DNA of 64,000 bases, taken from contig NZ_CP136628.1 in NCBI RefSeq assembly GCF_032918005.1, forward strand, positions 6,371,501 through 6,435,500. The letters run 5' to 3'. Below are positions 8,730-17,050 of the stretch, piece by piece. Position 1 is the stretch's first letter, and each line of letters opens with the position of its first letter. The position numbers and the translations under genes are program-made. Below the pieces are notes generated by a model. It worked only from the letters and a program-made list of their open reading frames with translations, was not told the DNA's origin and searched no databases. The stretch comes from Bradyrhizobium sp. NDS-1. Its GTDB lineage: Bacteria > Pseudomonadota > Alphaproteobacteria > Rhizobiales > Xanthobacteraceae.

Positions 8730-9149
8730 TCAGGCGACGGCGCCGATGCGGGCGCGCATCAGACCGATGCTGTCGAGATCGGCCTGCTCGCGGGCATTCT
8801 CCTCGGCACGTTCGCGGGCCTGGTCGCGCTCGTCTAGCAGCTCGACCTTCTTCAGCTCCTCGAAGGCCTCGGCCAGCGCAGCCTTGGCTTCGTCGAGCTG
8901 GCCCTTGAGCTCGTCGGCCGAGCGGGTCAGGTTCTCGCGGCGCTGGATCGCCGCCTTGGCATAGGTCGGATAGGCAAAGTGCGAGGGATCGTTGATCCCG
9001 GCACGTTCCTGCTCGGTCGTGATCTCGCGCTCGAGATCGGTCGACATCCGCTGGAAGTCGGCGATCATGGTCTCGATCTGGGTGACCCGGCGGCGCTTTT
9101 CGTCGACCTGAAACTTCTTCAGGCGAATGAGGGTATCTCGTGACTTCAT
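8730..9149 (-). CDS. fliJ: Flagellar export chaperone FliJ
   Basis: 139 residues, almost entirely charged helix with coiled-coil heptads, matching FliJ in length and composition. FliJ sits in the central hole of the FliI hexamer and links it to FlhA during flagellar protein export. It begins MKSRDTLIRLKKFQVDEKRR. GGGGAG precedes the ATG. It lies 121 bases downstream of fliI on the same strand, and the pair ends at a strong terminator. Identification rests on the coiled-coil pattern plus the fliI neighbour. Confidence 0.88.
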   Translation of the reverse strand: MKSRDTLIRLKKFQVDEKRRRVTQIETMIADFQRMSTDLEREITTEQERAGINDPSHFAYPTYAKAAIQRRENLTRSADELKGQLDEAKAALAEAFEELKKVELLDERDQARERAEENAREQADLDSIGLMRARIGAVA

Positions 9150-9270
9150 CGACTCGTACTCCCCAGAAGTCCCCCCGCTGCACGTGGGACGATACCGGTC
9201 ACCCCACGGGCCCGATGGGGGCCCAGACCGGCTCTGCTACTCTGTGGGATGGGATGATGACGGGACAAAG

Positions 9271-10596
9271 TTAGCGTTCCGTTTCCAAATCGCCGAGGAT
9301 TTGCGCCAACTGGCGGTAGCCGTCCGCCAGTGATGCATTTTCGTCCTTGCGCTGGCGCAGGAAGGCCTCCAGCGGCTCGTGCAGGCGGATCGCCTCGTCG
9401 ACTTCGGGGCTGGAGCCGGCCCGGTAGGCGCCGAGACGGATCAATTCCTCCATGTCGGCATAGGTCGCCATCACCGCCCGCGCCTTCTGGATGACGGGCC
9501 AGAATTGCGGATCGGCCGATTTCGGCATGGTACGGGAGACGGATTTGAGGATATTGATCGCGGGATAGCGGCCGCGTTCGGCGATCGAGCGCTGCATCAC
9601 GATGTGGCCGTCCAGGATGCCGCGGACCGCATCCGCGATCGGCTCGTTATGGTCGTCGCCGTCGACCAGCACCGTGAAGATCGCGGTGATGGCGCCCTCC
9701 CCTAAGCCCGGCCCGGCCCGCTCCAGGAGTTTCGGCAGTTCGGTGAACACGGTCGGCGTGTAGCCCTTGGCCGTCGGCGGCTCGCCGGCGGAGAGGCCGA
9801 TCTCGCGCTGGGCCATCGCAAAGCGCGTCACCGAATCCATCAGGCAGAGCACGTCCTTATTCTCGTCGCGAAAATATTCGGCGACCGCGAGCGTCAGATA
9901 GGCGGCCTGGCGGCGCATCAGCGCCGGCTCGTCGGAAGTCGCGACGATCACGACCGAACGCGCCAGGCCCTCCTCGCCGAGATCGTCCTGCAGGAACTCC
10001 TGCACCTCGCGGCCGCGCTCGCCGATCAGCCCGATGACGCTGACCGCGGCATCGACGTTGCGCGCCAGCATCGAGAGCAGCACCGATTTGCCGACGCCGG
10101 AGCCTGCGAAGATGCCCATGCGCTGGCCGCGGCAGCAGGTGAGGAAGGTGTTCATCGCGCGCACGCCGAGATCGAGCGGGCTACCTACACGCTTGCGCGA
10201 ATGCGCCGGCGGCGGCGTATTGCGGAACGGCATCGGCGAGGAGCCTTGCGGCAACGGCCCCTTGCCGTCGATCGGCTCGCCCAGCGCATTGATGACGCGG
10301 CCGAGCCAGGCCGCTGACGGCCGCACCTGGTTGGCGGCATTGGCGATGACGGCCTTGCAGCCGCGGCGCACGCCGTCGAGGCCGGCGAACGGCATCACGA
10401 CAGCGTTGTTGCCGGAGAAGCCGATCACCTCGCAAGGAATGCTGCGGTTGGCGCCGGTCTCGATCACGAGCCGCGCGCCGACCGACATCGCGTGAATGGG
10501 ACCGGCCACCTCGACCATCAGGCCGCGCACGCCGACCACGCGTCCGTAAATATTGATGCCGTCGATGTCGCCGATCTGCTCGGCCAAAGCCTTCAT
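9271..10596 (-). CDS. fliI: Flagellum-specific ATPase FliI
   Basis: 441 residues. FliI is the F1-beta-like ATPase that helps unfold and deliver substrates to the flagellar export gate. The Walker A motif AGSGVGKS is at residues 164-171. Other landmarks are [14 protein letters not shown], the Walker B-region [19 protein letters not shown], and the C-terminal [19 protein letters not shown] 10596 has GAGGG upstream. It is first in a fliI-fliJ unit and diverges from ctrA, with a CtrA-like box 87 bp upstream. Confidence 0.96.
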   Translation of the reverse strand: MKALAEQIGDIDGINIYGRVVGVRGLMVEVAGPIHAMSVGARLVIETGANRSIPCEVIGFSGNNAVVMPFAGLDGVRRGCKAVIANAANQVRPSAAWLGRVINALGEPIDGKGPLPQGSSPMPFRNTPPPAHSRKRVGSPLDLGVRAMNTFLTCCRGQRMGIFAGSGVGKSVLLSMLARNVDAAVSVIGLIGERGREVQEFLQDDLGEEGLARSVVIVATSDEPALMRRQAAYLTLAVAEYFRDENKDVLCLMDSVTRFAMAQREIGLSAGEPPTAKGYTPTVFTELPKLLERAGPGLGEGAITAIFTVLVDGDDHNEPIADAVRGILDGHIVMQRSIAERGRYPAINILKSVSRTMPKSADPQFWPVIQKARAVMATYADMEELIRLGAYRAGSSPEVDEAIRLHEPLEAFLRQRKDENASLADGYRQLAQILGDLETER

Positions 10597-11012
10597 CGGG
10601 GGGCCCTCATTAAGGTGCGCGGCTTGGACATCCGGGACTTCACGGTGAAAACCTTAAGTTTCGCCATATTTCTGAACGGAGCTTAACTTCGTGTTTACCC
10701 GCATCATTAATCATTGCGTCACTGTCTTTGTGACTGAGCGTGACTCCCCTTCAGAAGAAGGCTGAGTCGCGGGAGTCGGTTAGGCCCGTCTCTTAAAGTG
10801 GAACTTGAACGGAGCTGGGTGACGAAAGCTGCTTCACGCGCAAGACCTTAGGGCGATTCGACAAAAATTGCACCGGGGGGACTTGCGTTCCAGAATCAGA
10901 GTTTGTTAACCATCTGTTGTCAGGATCCGAATCAGTTGTTCAAAGGCGTTTTGTTGAGTGCCGCGAATGCGGCCGACCTGACGCCCAGGAGCGGCGACTA
11001 TGGGGAACTGGC
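10597..11012. promoter_or_regulatory. Divergent fliI/ctrA control region with CtrA boxes and GANTC cluster
   Basis: This 416-base gene-free stretch holds a CtrA-like box TTAA-N7-TTTACC (10683-10699). A second partial box is TTAA-N7-TTGT (10906-10920). Six GANTC sites lie at 10742, 10764, 10773, 10855, 10893 and 10929. GANTC is the CcrM methylation target, and methylation of a ctrA promoter is established in Caulobacter. That layout and the autoregulatory boxes suggest cell-cycle control of ctrA and of fliI. The exact transcription starts cannot be seen. Confidence 0.6.
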
Positions 11013-11714
<702 letters not shown>

Positions 11715-11764
11715 TCCTGGGTTTACGTCGCGAGCCTTGTCAGGCTCGCTCCTCCCAGCCTGGA

Positions 11765-11797
11765 CCCCGCCGCAAATGGCGGGGTTTTGTTTTTTTG
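11765..11797 (+). terminator. Rho-independent terminator of ctrA
   Basis: CCCCGCC (11765-11771) and GGCGGGG (11778-11784) pair around GCAAAT, followed by a T-rich run through 11797 interrupted by one G. It begins 50 bases after the ctrA stop. Confidence 0.93.
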
Positions 11798-11952
11798 GGG
11801 ATGTCTTCTGCCCCGAATTGTACCGGTCCATGCGACTGCCCCTGGCCAAGTGTCAGGCGCGGCGGCCGCGCTGGTGCGACTTCATCCCTCTCTAATATTT
11901 GAACCGCTATCCTTCCCCCGCCGACGAATGGTCGCTGCACGATGGGGGAACG

Positions 11953-12357
11953 ATGATCCTGCAATCACTCGCCGGCCTGCCTGCCTTCCTGGTCTATTTC
12001 TGCACCGGGCTGATCGCGGTCGTGGCCTATTTGTTCGTCTATACCCGCATCACCGCGCATAACGAATTCCAGCTCATCCGCGATAACGAGCCGGCCGCGG
12101 CGATTGCGCTCGGGCTGAGCCTGCTCGGCTTCGTGGCCCCGCTGGTCAGCGCGATCGCCCATTCGGCCAACGTGCTGGATTGCCTGATCTGGGCGACGAT
12201 CGCGCTGGTCGTGCAAGTCATCGTGTTCTTCCTGGTGCGCGTGCCGGTGCCGAACCTGTCGGCACGGATCGCCGCCGGCGAGCTTGCGCCGGCAATCTGG
12301 CTCGGCCTGTCCTCGCTCGCCGCCGGGCTGCTCAACGCCGCCAGCATGATCTACTGA
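11953..12357 (+). CDS. DUF350 membrane protein, YjfL-like
   Basis: 134 residues with four hydrophobic segments in two similar pairs, as in the DUF350 family (E. coli YjfL). ATG 11953 has GGGGGAA just upstream; the frame is open to 11899. It is the first of three tightly packed genes: the next ATG starts at 12359, directly after this stop. The trio matches the E. coli yjfL-yjfM-yjfC arrangement, whose physiological role is not established. Confidence 0.75.
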   Translation: MILQSLAGLPAFLVYFCTGLIAVVAYLFVYTRITAHNEFQLIRDNEPAAAIALGLSLLGFVAPLVSAIAHSANVLDCLIWATIALVVQVIVFFLVRVPVPNLSARIAAGELAPAIWLGLSSLAAGLLNAASMIY

Positions 12358-12358
12358 G

Positions 12359-12757
12359 ATGGCCGACAAACCGACCAAGAAGGAGTTCGGCAAGCGCCGG
12401 CCGGTGGCTGAGCCGCCGGCTTCGCGTCCGCCGGTGAAGCGATCCGGCCATGTCGCTCTGCTGGTGATGGGCACGCTCGCGGTCGGCACCACCGCCTACA
12501 CCTTGATGCCGCGGCAGACGTGCGAGCCCACGCCGGGCGCACTGCCGGGGCAGACGGCCACGACCTGCACGAGCAGCAGCAGCAGCAGCAGCAGTTCGTC
12601 AGGCGGCAGCAGCTCGCGCTGGTCGTCGCGATCGAGCTTCTTCAGCAGCGATTCTTCGTCCCATTCCTCGTCGGCAACATCGTCCGATTCCGGCCACAGC
12701 AGCGTGAGCCGCGGCGGCTTCGGCTCGTTCGGCCATGGCTTCTCGGGCGGCGGCTGA
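12359..12757 (+). CDS. Ser-rich small membrane protein, YgiB/YjfM-like
   Basis: 132 residues. A basic N-terminus precedes one hydrophobic segment (about residues 31-48), after which almost half the residues are serine, with a Gly-rich tail ending GHGFSGGG. The first serine run is encoded by an (AGC)n microsatellite near 12572-12595, which could slip during replication. Position between a DUF350 gene and a glutathionylspermidine-synthase-like gene points to the YgiB/YjfM family (DUF1190). The exposed tail is probably extracytoplasmic. Function is unknown. Confidence 0.7.
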   Translation: MADKPTKKEFGKRRPVAEPPASRPPVKRSGHVALLVMGTLAVGTTAYTLMPRQTCEPTPGALPGQTATTCTSSSSSSSSSSGGSSSRWSSRSSFFSSDSSSHSSSATSSDSGHSSVSRGGFGSFGHGFSGGG

Positions 12758-12759
12758 CC

Positions 12760-13920
12760 ATGCAGCGCATCACCTGCCTCGAGCGCGACGACTGGCGAGA
12801 GACCGCGGCGCAATGCGGCTTCGTCTTCCACACCATCGACGGCGAACGCTATTGGGACGAACGCGCCTATTACGGCTTCACGCTCGAGGAGATCGAGCGC
12901 GGCATCGAGACACCGACCGGCGAGATCGAGGCGATGTGCCTGGAGCTTGCCGGCCGCGTCGTCAGTGACGAGCGCCACCTGCGCCGCTTGCAGATTCCGG
13001 AAGCGTTCTGGAGCCTGATCGCCGAGAGCTGGAAGCGCGACGACCGCAGCCTCTATGGCCGGCTCGATCTCAGTTACGACGGCAAAGGTCCGGCAAAGCT
13101 GCTCGAATACAACGCGGATACGCCGACCTCGCTGTTCGAGGCGGCCGTCTTCCAATGGACCTGGCTCGAACAGGCGATCGAACGCCGCGTCATCCCCTCG
13201 CGTGCCGATCAGTTCAACTCCATCCACGAGCGATTGATCGCGGCATGGAAGGAGATCGCCGGCGGCCGCCCCGTCCATCTCACCGGCATCATCGGCAATC
13301 AGGAGGACGCCGGCACGCTCGCTTATCTCGAAGACACCGCGCGCCAGGCCGGGCTCTCCACCAGGCTGCTCGACATCGAACAGGTCGGCTGGCGCGATGA
13401 GCCCGGCTGTTTCGTCGATCTCGACGATGGCGACATCGCGCTCGCCTTCAAGCTCTATCCCTGGGAATGGATGTTCCACGACGCCTTCGGCGCCAAGCTC
13501 AAGGACGCGCCGACGCGCTGGATCGAGCCGCCGTGGAAGGCGGTGCTTTCCAACAAAGGCATTTTGCCGCTGCTGTGGGAGAGGTTTCCGAACCATCCCC
13601 ATCTGCTGCCGGCCTTCTTCGAGGACGATCCGCGCGCCGCCGAGCTCGGCACGTCCTATGTGCGCAAGCCGCTGCTGTCGCGCGAAGGCGCCAACGTCAC
13701 GATCGTGTCCGGCGGCATGCCGCTCGACGAGCAGGCAGGCCCCTACGGCGCCGAAGGTTTCCTGCGGCAGGCGCTGGCACCGCTGCCGAATTTTTCGGGC
13801 TTCTATCCGGTGATCGGAAGCTGGCTGGTGAACCACGAACCGTGCGGATTGTCGATCCGCGAGGACGAGAGCCCGATTACGGGCAACCGCTCGCGGTTTC
13901 TGCCGCATGCGATCTTGTGA
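12760..13920 (+). CDS. Glutathionylspermidine synthase-like ATP-grasp ligase (YgiC/YjfC type)
   Basis: 386 residues, the usual YgiC/YjfC length. Motifs include SYDGKGPAKLLEYNADTPTSLFE and KPLLSREGANVT, characteristic of the C-terminal ligase domain of glutathionylspermidine synthase. This stand-alone form lacks the amidase domain. The reaction would be ATP-dependent amide formation, but the substrate is unknown in YgiC-like proteins. ATG 12760 follows the previous stop by two bases. The gene converges on cheR, with a palindrome between them. Confidence 0.82.
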   Translation: MQRITCLERDDWRETAAQCGFVFHTIDGERYWDERAYYGFTLEEIERGIETPTGEIEAMCLELAGRVVSDERHLRRLQIPEAFWSLIAESWKRDDRSLYGRLDLSYDGKGPAKLLEYNADTPTSLFEAAVFQWTWLEQAIERRVIPSRADQFNSIHERLIAAWKEIAGGRPVHLTGIIGNQEDAGTLAYLEDTARQAGLSTRLLDIEQVGWRDEPGCFVDLDDGDIALAFKLYPWEWMFHDAFGAKLKDAPTRWIEPPWKAVLSNKGILPLLWERFPNHPHLLPAFFEDDPRAAELGTSYVRKPLLSREGANVTIVSGGMPLDEQAGPYGAEGFLRQALAPLPNFSGFYPVIGSWLVNHEPCGLSIREDESPITGNRSRFLPHAIL

Positions 13921-13924
13921 GGCT

Positions 13925-13968
13925 CGTCATTCCGGGGCGCTCGCGAAGCGAGCGAGCCCGGAATGACG
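13925..13968. repeat. Palindromic element between convergent genes
   Basis: CGTCATTCCGGG opens and CCCGGAATGACG closes a long stem, with inner GCTCGC/GCGAGC arms around GAA. It lies in the 56-base gap where the synthase-like gene and cheR converge, so it may act as a two-way terminator. Confidence 0.65.
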
Positions 13969-13976
13969 GAAGCATT

Positions 13977-14849
13977 TCACTTCGCCGCTGCGATCTTCAA
14001 AGACGGCGGCATCAAGCCGCCCATGGGGCGGCCGGAGCGCGCGGGGTTGAGCTGGTAAAGACCGCGGCGATCGGCGATGGGTCGGAACGCATCGGTGATG
14101 CCGACCACGGATTCGGCCGCGCCGAGCAGCAGCGTGCCGTCGGCCTCCAGGCCCTTCGCCATCCGCTCGAAGATCACCGCCTTGGTATCCTGGTCGAAAT
14201 AGATCAGCACGTTGCGGCAGAAGATCACGTCGAAGGTGCCGAGATGGGAGAAGTCCTGCAACAGATTGAGCTGGCGGAACTGCACCATCGCGCGAATGTC
14301 GGCATTGAGCTGCCAGACTTCGCCGACCTGCGCGAAATACTTCATCAGGTGCTGGATCGGCAGGCCGCGCTGCACCTCGAACTGGCTGTAGATGCCGGCC
14401 TTCGACTTCTCCAGCACCTCCTGCGACAGGTCGGTGGCGACGATCTCGATGCGCCAGCCGGCGAGGGCCGCGCCCATCTCCTTCACGCACATCGCGATCG
14501 AATAGGGCTCCTGCCCGGTCGAGGACGCCGCCGACCAGATGCGCAAGCTCTTGCGCGCCGCGCGCGCCTTGATCAGGCCCGGCAGGATGGTGTCGCGCAA
14601 ATGATCGAACGGGATCTTGTCGCGGTAGAAGAAGGTCTCGTTGGTGGTCATCGCTTCGACCACGTCGGTGGCAAGCCGGCCGTCGCCGTTCCTGATCTTC
14701 AGCACGAGATCGGGAATACCGGGAAGGCTCGCCTTGCGCGCGAGCGGCAGGAGTCGGCTTTCGACCAGATATTGCTTGTCGGGCGACAGATCGAGGCCGG
14801 AGCGCTCTTTCAGGAACTTGCGCAGATAGTCGTAGTCGGTCGGCGTCAC
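13977..14849 (-). CDS. cheR: Chemoreceptor methyltransferase CheR
   Basis: 290 residues. CheR methylates glutamates of chemoreceptors using S-adenosylmethionine, opposing CheB. The all-helical N-domain starts [40 protein letters not shown], the SAM-binding [17 protein letters not shown] and [13 protein letters not shown] are diagnostic. The start codon is GTG, overlapping the cheB stop as GTGA at 14846-14849, so the two are translationally coupled. It is last in the che operon. Confidence 0.96.
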   Translation of the reverse strand: MTPTDYDYLRKFLKERSGLDLSPDKQYLVESRLLPLARKASLPGIPDLVLKIRNGDGRLATDVVEAMTTNETFFYRDKIPFDHLRDTILPGLIKARAARKSLRIWSAASSTGQEPYSIAMCVKEMGAALAGWRIEIVATDLSQEVLEKSKAGIYSQFEVQRGLPIQHLMKYFAQVGEVWQLNADIRAMVQFRQLNLLQDFSHLGTFDVIFCRNVLIYFDQDTKAVIFERMAKGLEADGTLLLGAAESVVGITDAFRPIADRRGLYQLNPARSGRPMGGLMPPSLKIAAAK

Positions 14850-16036
14850 GAACGGTCTCCCGCGAATAGGCGGTTGACCTTGGCGCCGATCTGGTTGAGC
14901 GGCAGGATCGCCGCGCAGATACCGGCATTGGCCGCCGCGCCCGGCATGCCCCAGACCACGCTGGAGGCTTCGTCCTGCGCGATGACGCTGCCGCCGGCGG
15001 CAACGATGTCCTTGCCACCGCGCATGCCGTCCGAGCCCATGCCAGTCAGGATCACGGAGAGGATGCTGCCGTGCCAGATGTCGATCGCGGAGGTGAAGAG
15101 CGGATCGACTGCGGGCTTGCAGAAGTTGACGGCGGGGCCGTCGTCGAGCGCGATCACGGTGTCCGCGCCGCTGCGTGCGACGCGCATGTGCTTGCCGCCG
15201 GGCGCGAGATAAATCCGTCCCGGCTTCACCGGCTCGCCGTCGACGGCTTCGGCCGCGGGCTTGCGGCTCGAACGTGCCAGGTGCTCGGCGAGAATGGTCG
15301 TGAAGGTCGGCGGCATGTGCTGGGTGATCAGCACCGGGACGCGGTCGATGACCGGGCCGAGCTCGGTGACGAGCGACATCAGCGCCTGCGGACCGCCGGT
15401 CGAGGAGCCGATCAGCAGCACCTTGGGTGCCTGATTGGAGAACGCGCGCATGGTGAGCGCACCTGACGACGCAGCAGGCACGGCCGGAGCGGGCGCGGCG
15501 GGCCGCGCGACAGGACTGCGTGGGGCCGGAGCCGGGCTCGCAGGCGCCAGCGGCGGACTTGCAACCGCGGATTTCCTGCGCAGCCGCGCGCCTAGATGGC
15601 GGATCTTCTGGATCAAATCGTGATGGAAGATGTCCGCAGCCGACGCCTCGCGCGTCGATTCCGGCTTCGGAATATAATCGGCCGCGCCGAGCGACAGCGC
15701 CTTGAAGCTGATCTCCGCGTTGCGGCGGGTCAGCGTCGAGGCCATGATGATGATCAAATCGCGCTTCTTTGCCAGGAGCTGCGGCAGCGCCGAGATGCCG
15801 TCGAGCTCGGGCATTTCGATGTCGAGCACGGCAACGTCAGGATTGATGCGTTCGATCTGGTTGACCGCTTCGAGCCCGGTGCGCAGGGAGGCAGCGACTT
15901 CCATGTCGTGCTCGGCGCCGACCCAGCGCGAGATCAGACCGCGAATGACGACGGAATCGTCGACGATCATCACCCGCAGCGGCCCCGCCTCGCGCGAGCC
16001 GGTCGTGGTCGAATTGCCTGCGAACGCAACACTCAT
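14846..16036 (-). CDS. cheB: Chemotaxis methylesterase/glutamine deamidase CheB
   Basis: 396 residues. The N-terminal receiver has D72 in [14 protein letters not shown] Pro/Ala-rich linker (about 155-190) leads to the methylesterase domain, with its catalytic Ser in [13 protein letters not shown], His in ITQHMPPTF and Asp in [12 protein letters not shown]. CheB removes receptor methyl groups when phosphorylated by CheA, giving adaptation. It is preceded by cheY and overlaps cheR. The long linker is commoner in Alphaproteobacteria than in E. coli CheB. Confidence 0.96.
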   Translation of the reverse strand: MSVAFAGNSTTTGSREAGPLRVMIVDDSVVIRGLISRWVGAEHDMEVAASLRTGLEAVNQIERINPDVAVLDIEMPELDGISALPQLLAKKRDLIIIMASTLTRRNAEISFKALSLGAADYIPKPESTREASAADIFHHDLIQKIRHLGARLRRKSAVASPPLAPASPAPAPRSPVARPAAPAPAVPAASSGALTMRAFSNQAPKVLLIGSSTGGPQALMSLVTELGPVIDRVPVLITQHMPPTFTTILAEHLARSSRKPAAEAVDGEPVKPGRIYLAPGGKHMRVARSGADTVIALDDGPAVNFCKPAVDPLFTSAIDIWHGSILSVILTGMGSDGMRGGKDIVAAGGSVIAQDEASSVVWGMPGAAANAGICAAILPLNQIGAKVNRLFAGDRS

Positions 16037-16111
16037 TACTCACCAACTCAGACTGAAAGGGTACAGTTGAAAACAGGCGCCGAAGGATCCGTTCGGCCTC
16101 CGGCCGATCGC

Positions 16112-16477
16112 TCAGATAAGGCCGACTTCCTGGAATTTCGCCGTCACGATGTCCTTGTCGAACGGCTTCATGATGTACTCGTTGGCGCCGGCATGCAGCG
16201 CGCGCGCGATATGCGCGACGTCGTTCTCGGTGGTGCAGAACACGACCTTGGGCTGGTCGCCGCCGGGCATGCGCCTGAGATGGCCGAGGAACTCGTAGCC
16301 GTCCATCACGGGCATGTTCCAGTCGAGCAACACGGCATCGGGCAAGCCGCGCTTGCAGGCTTCCAGCGCCTTCTCACCGTCCTCGGCTTCGAGGATCTGG
16401 AAGTCGAGGCCCTCAAGGATCCGGCGCGCAACCTTGCGGATGACGCTGGAATCATCAACGACGAGACAAGTTCGCAT
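16112..16477 (-). CDS. cheY: Single-domain response regulator CheY
   Basis: 121 residues, a bare receiver domain. The acidic pair DD is at 8-9, the phospho-acceptor is D52 in VLLDWNMPVMDGYEF, and the switch Thr and Lys lie in VVFCTTEND and YIMKPFDK. ATG 16477 follows GGGAGGA, though the frame opens at 16519. Its place between cheW and cheB supports a motor-switch or phosphate-sink role. With only one CheY in this operon, I cannot tell which. Confidence 0.92.
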   Translation of the reverse strand: MRTCLVVDDSSVIRKVARRILEGLDFQILEAEDGEKALEACKRGLPDAVLLDWNMPVMDGYEFLGHLRRMPGGDQPKVVFCTTENDVAHIARALHAGANEYIMKPFDKDIVTAKFQEVGLI

Positions 16478-16549
16478 GTGAACCTCTGCTTCCTCCCCCC
16501 TTTGCGGGGGAACTTCCAATTGCAGGCACGTCGGCGGCGAGCCGCCGTA

Positions 16550-17023
16550 TCAGGCCGCCATCATCTCGGGCGCGAGCTCGAGGACGCGATCGACGTCGAG
16601 GACGACCATGAGCTGTCCGTCGAGGCGGTGGACGCCGCCGGCGAGCTTGGCCATGCGGGGATCGAGGTTGACGGGGTTCTCTTCCATGCCGGCCTCGGGC
16701 AGGCGCAGCACCTCGCCGATCTGGTCGATGAGCAGGCCGTAGGATTCGCCGCGCAGATCGACGCCGACCGCCATCGGTACCTTGCCGTCCTCGGGCTGCG
16801 GCAGGCCGAGCCGGGCGCGCATGTCGACCACGGTGACGATGCGGCCGCGCAGATTGAGCACGCCTGCGATCTCTCGCGAGGACAAGGGTACGCGGGTGAC
16901 GCGCTCGGGCATGAACACGTCCTGGACGCGGGAGATCGGCAGGCCGAACAGCTGGCCGCCGATCATCGCGGTGACGTATTCGACCATGGCGCCTTCAGCG
17001 GACTGGGTCTTCTTGCTGGTCAT
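16550..17023 (-). CDS. cheW: Chemotaxis coupling protein CheW
   Basis: 157 residues forming one CheW domain (VEYVTAMIGGQLFGLPISRVQDVF, VLNLRGRIVTVVDMRARLGL, YGLLIDQIGEVLRL). CheW ties the kinase CheA to chemoreceptor tips. GGAGACACAC precedes the ATG. It starts 27 bases after cheA and precedes cheY, standard che operon order. Confidence 0.95.
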   Translation of the reverse strand: MTSKKTQSAEGAMVEYVTAMIGGQLFGLPISRVQDVFMPERVTRVPLSSREIAGVLNLRGRIVTVVDMRARLGLPQPEDGKVPMAVGVDLRGESYGLLIDQIGEVLRLPEAGMEENPVNLDPRMAKLAGGVHRLDGQLMVVLDVDRVLELAPEMMAA

Positions 17024-17050
17024 GTGTGTCTCCTGATCCCTGTCCTGCTC

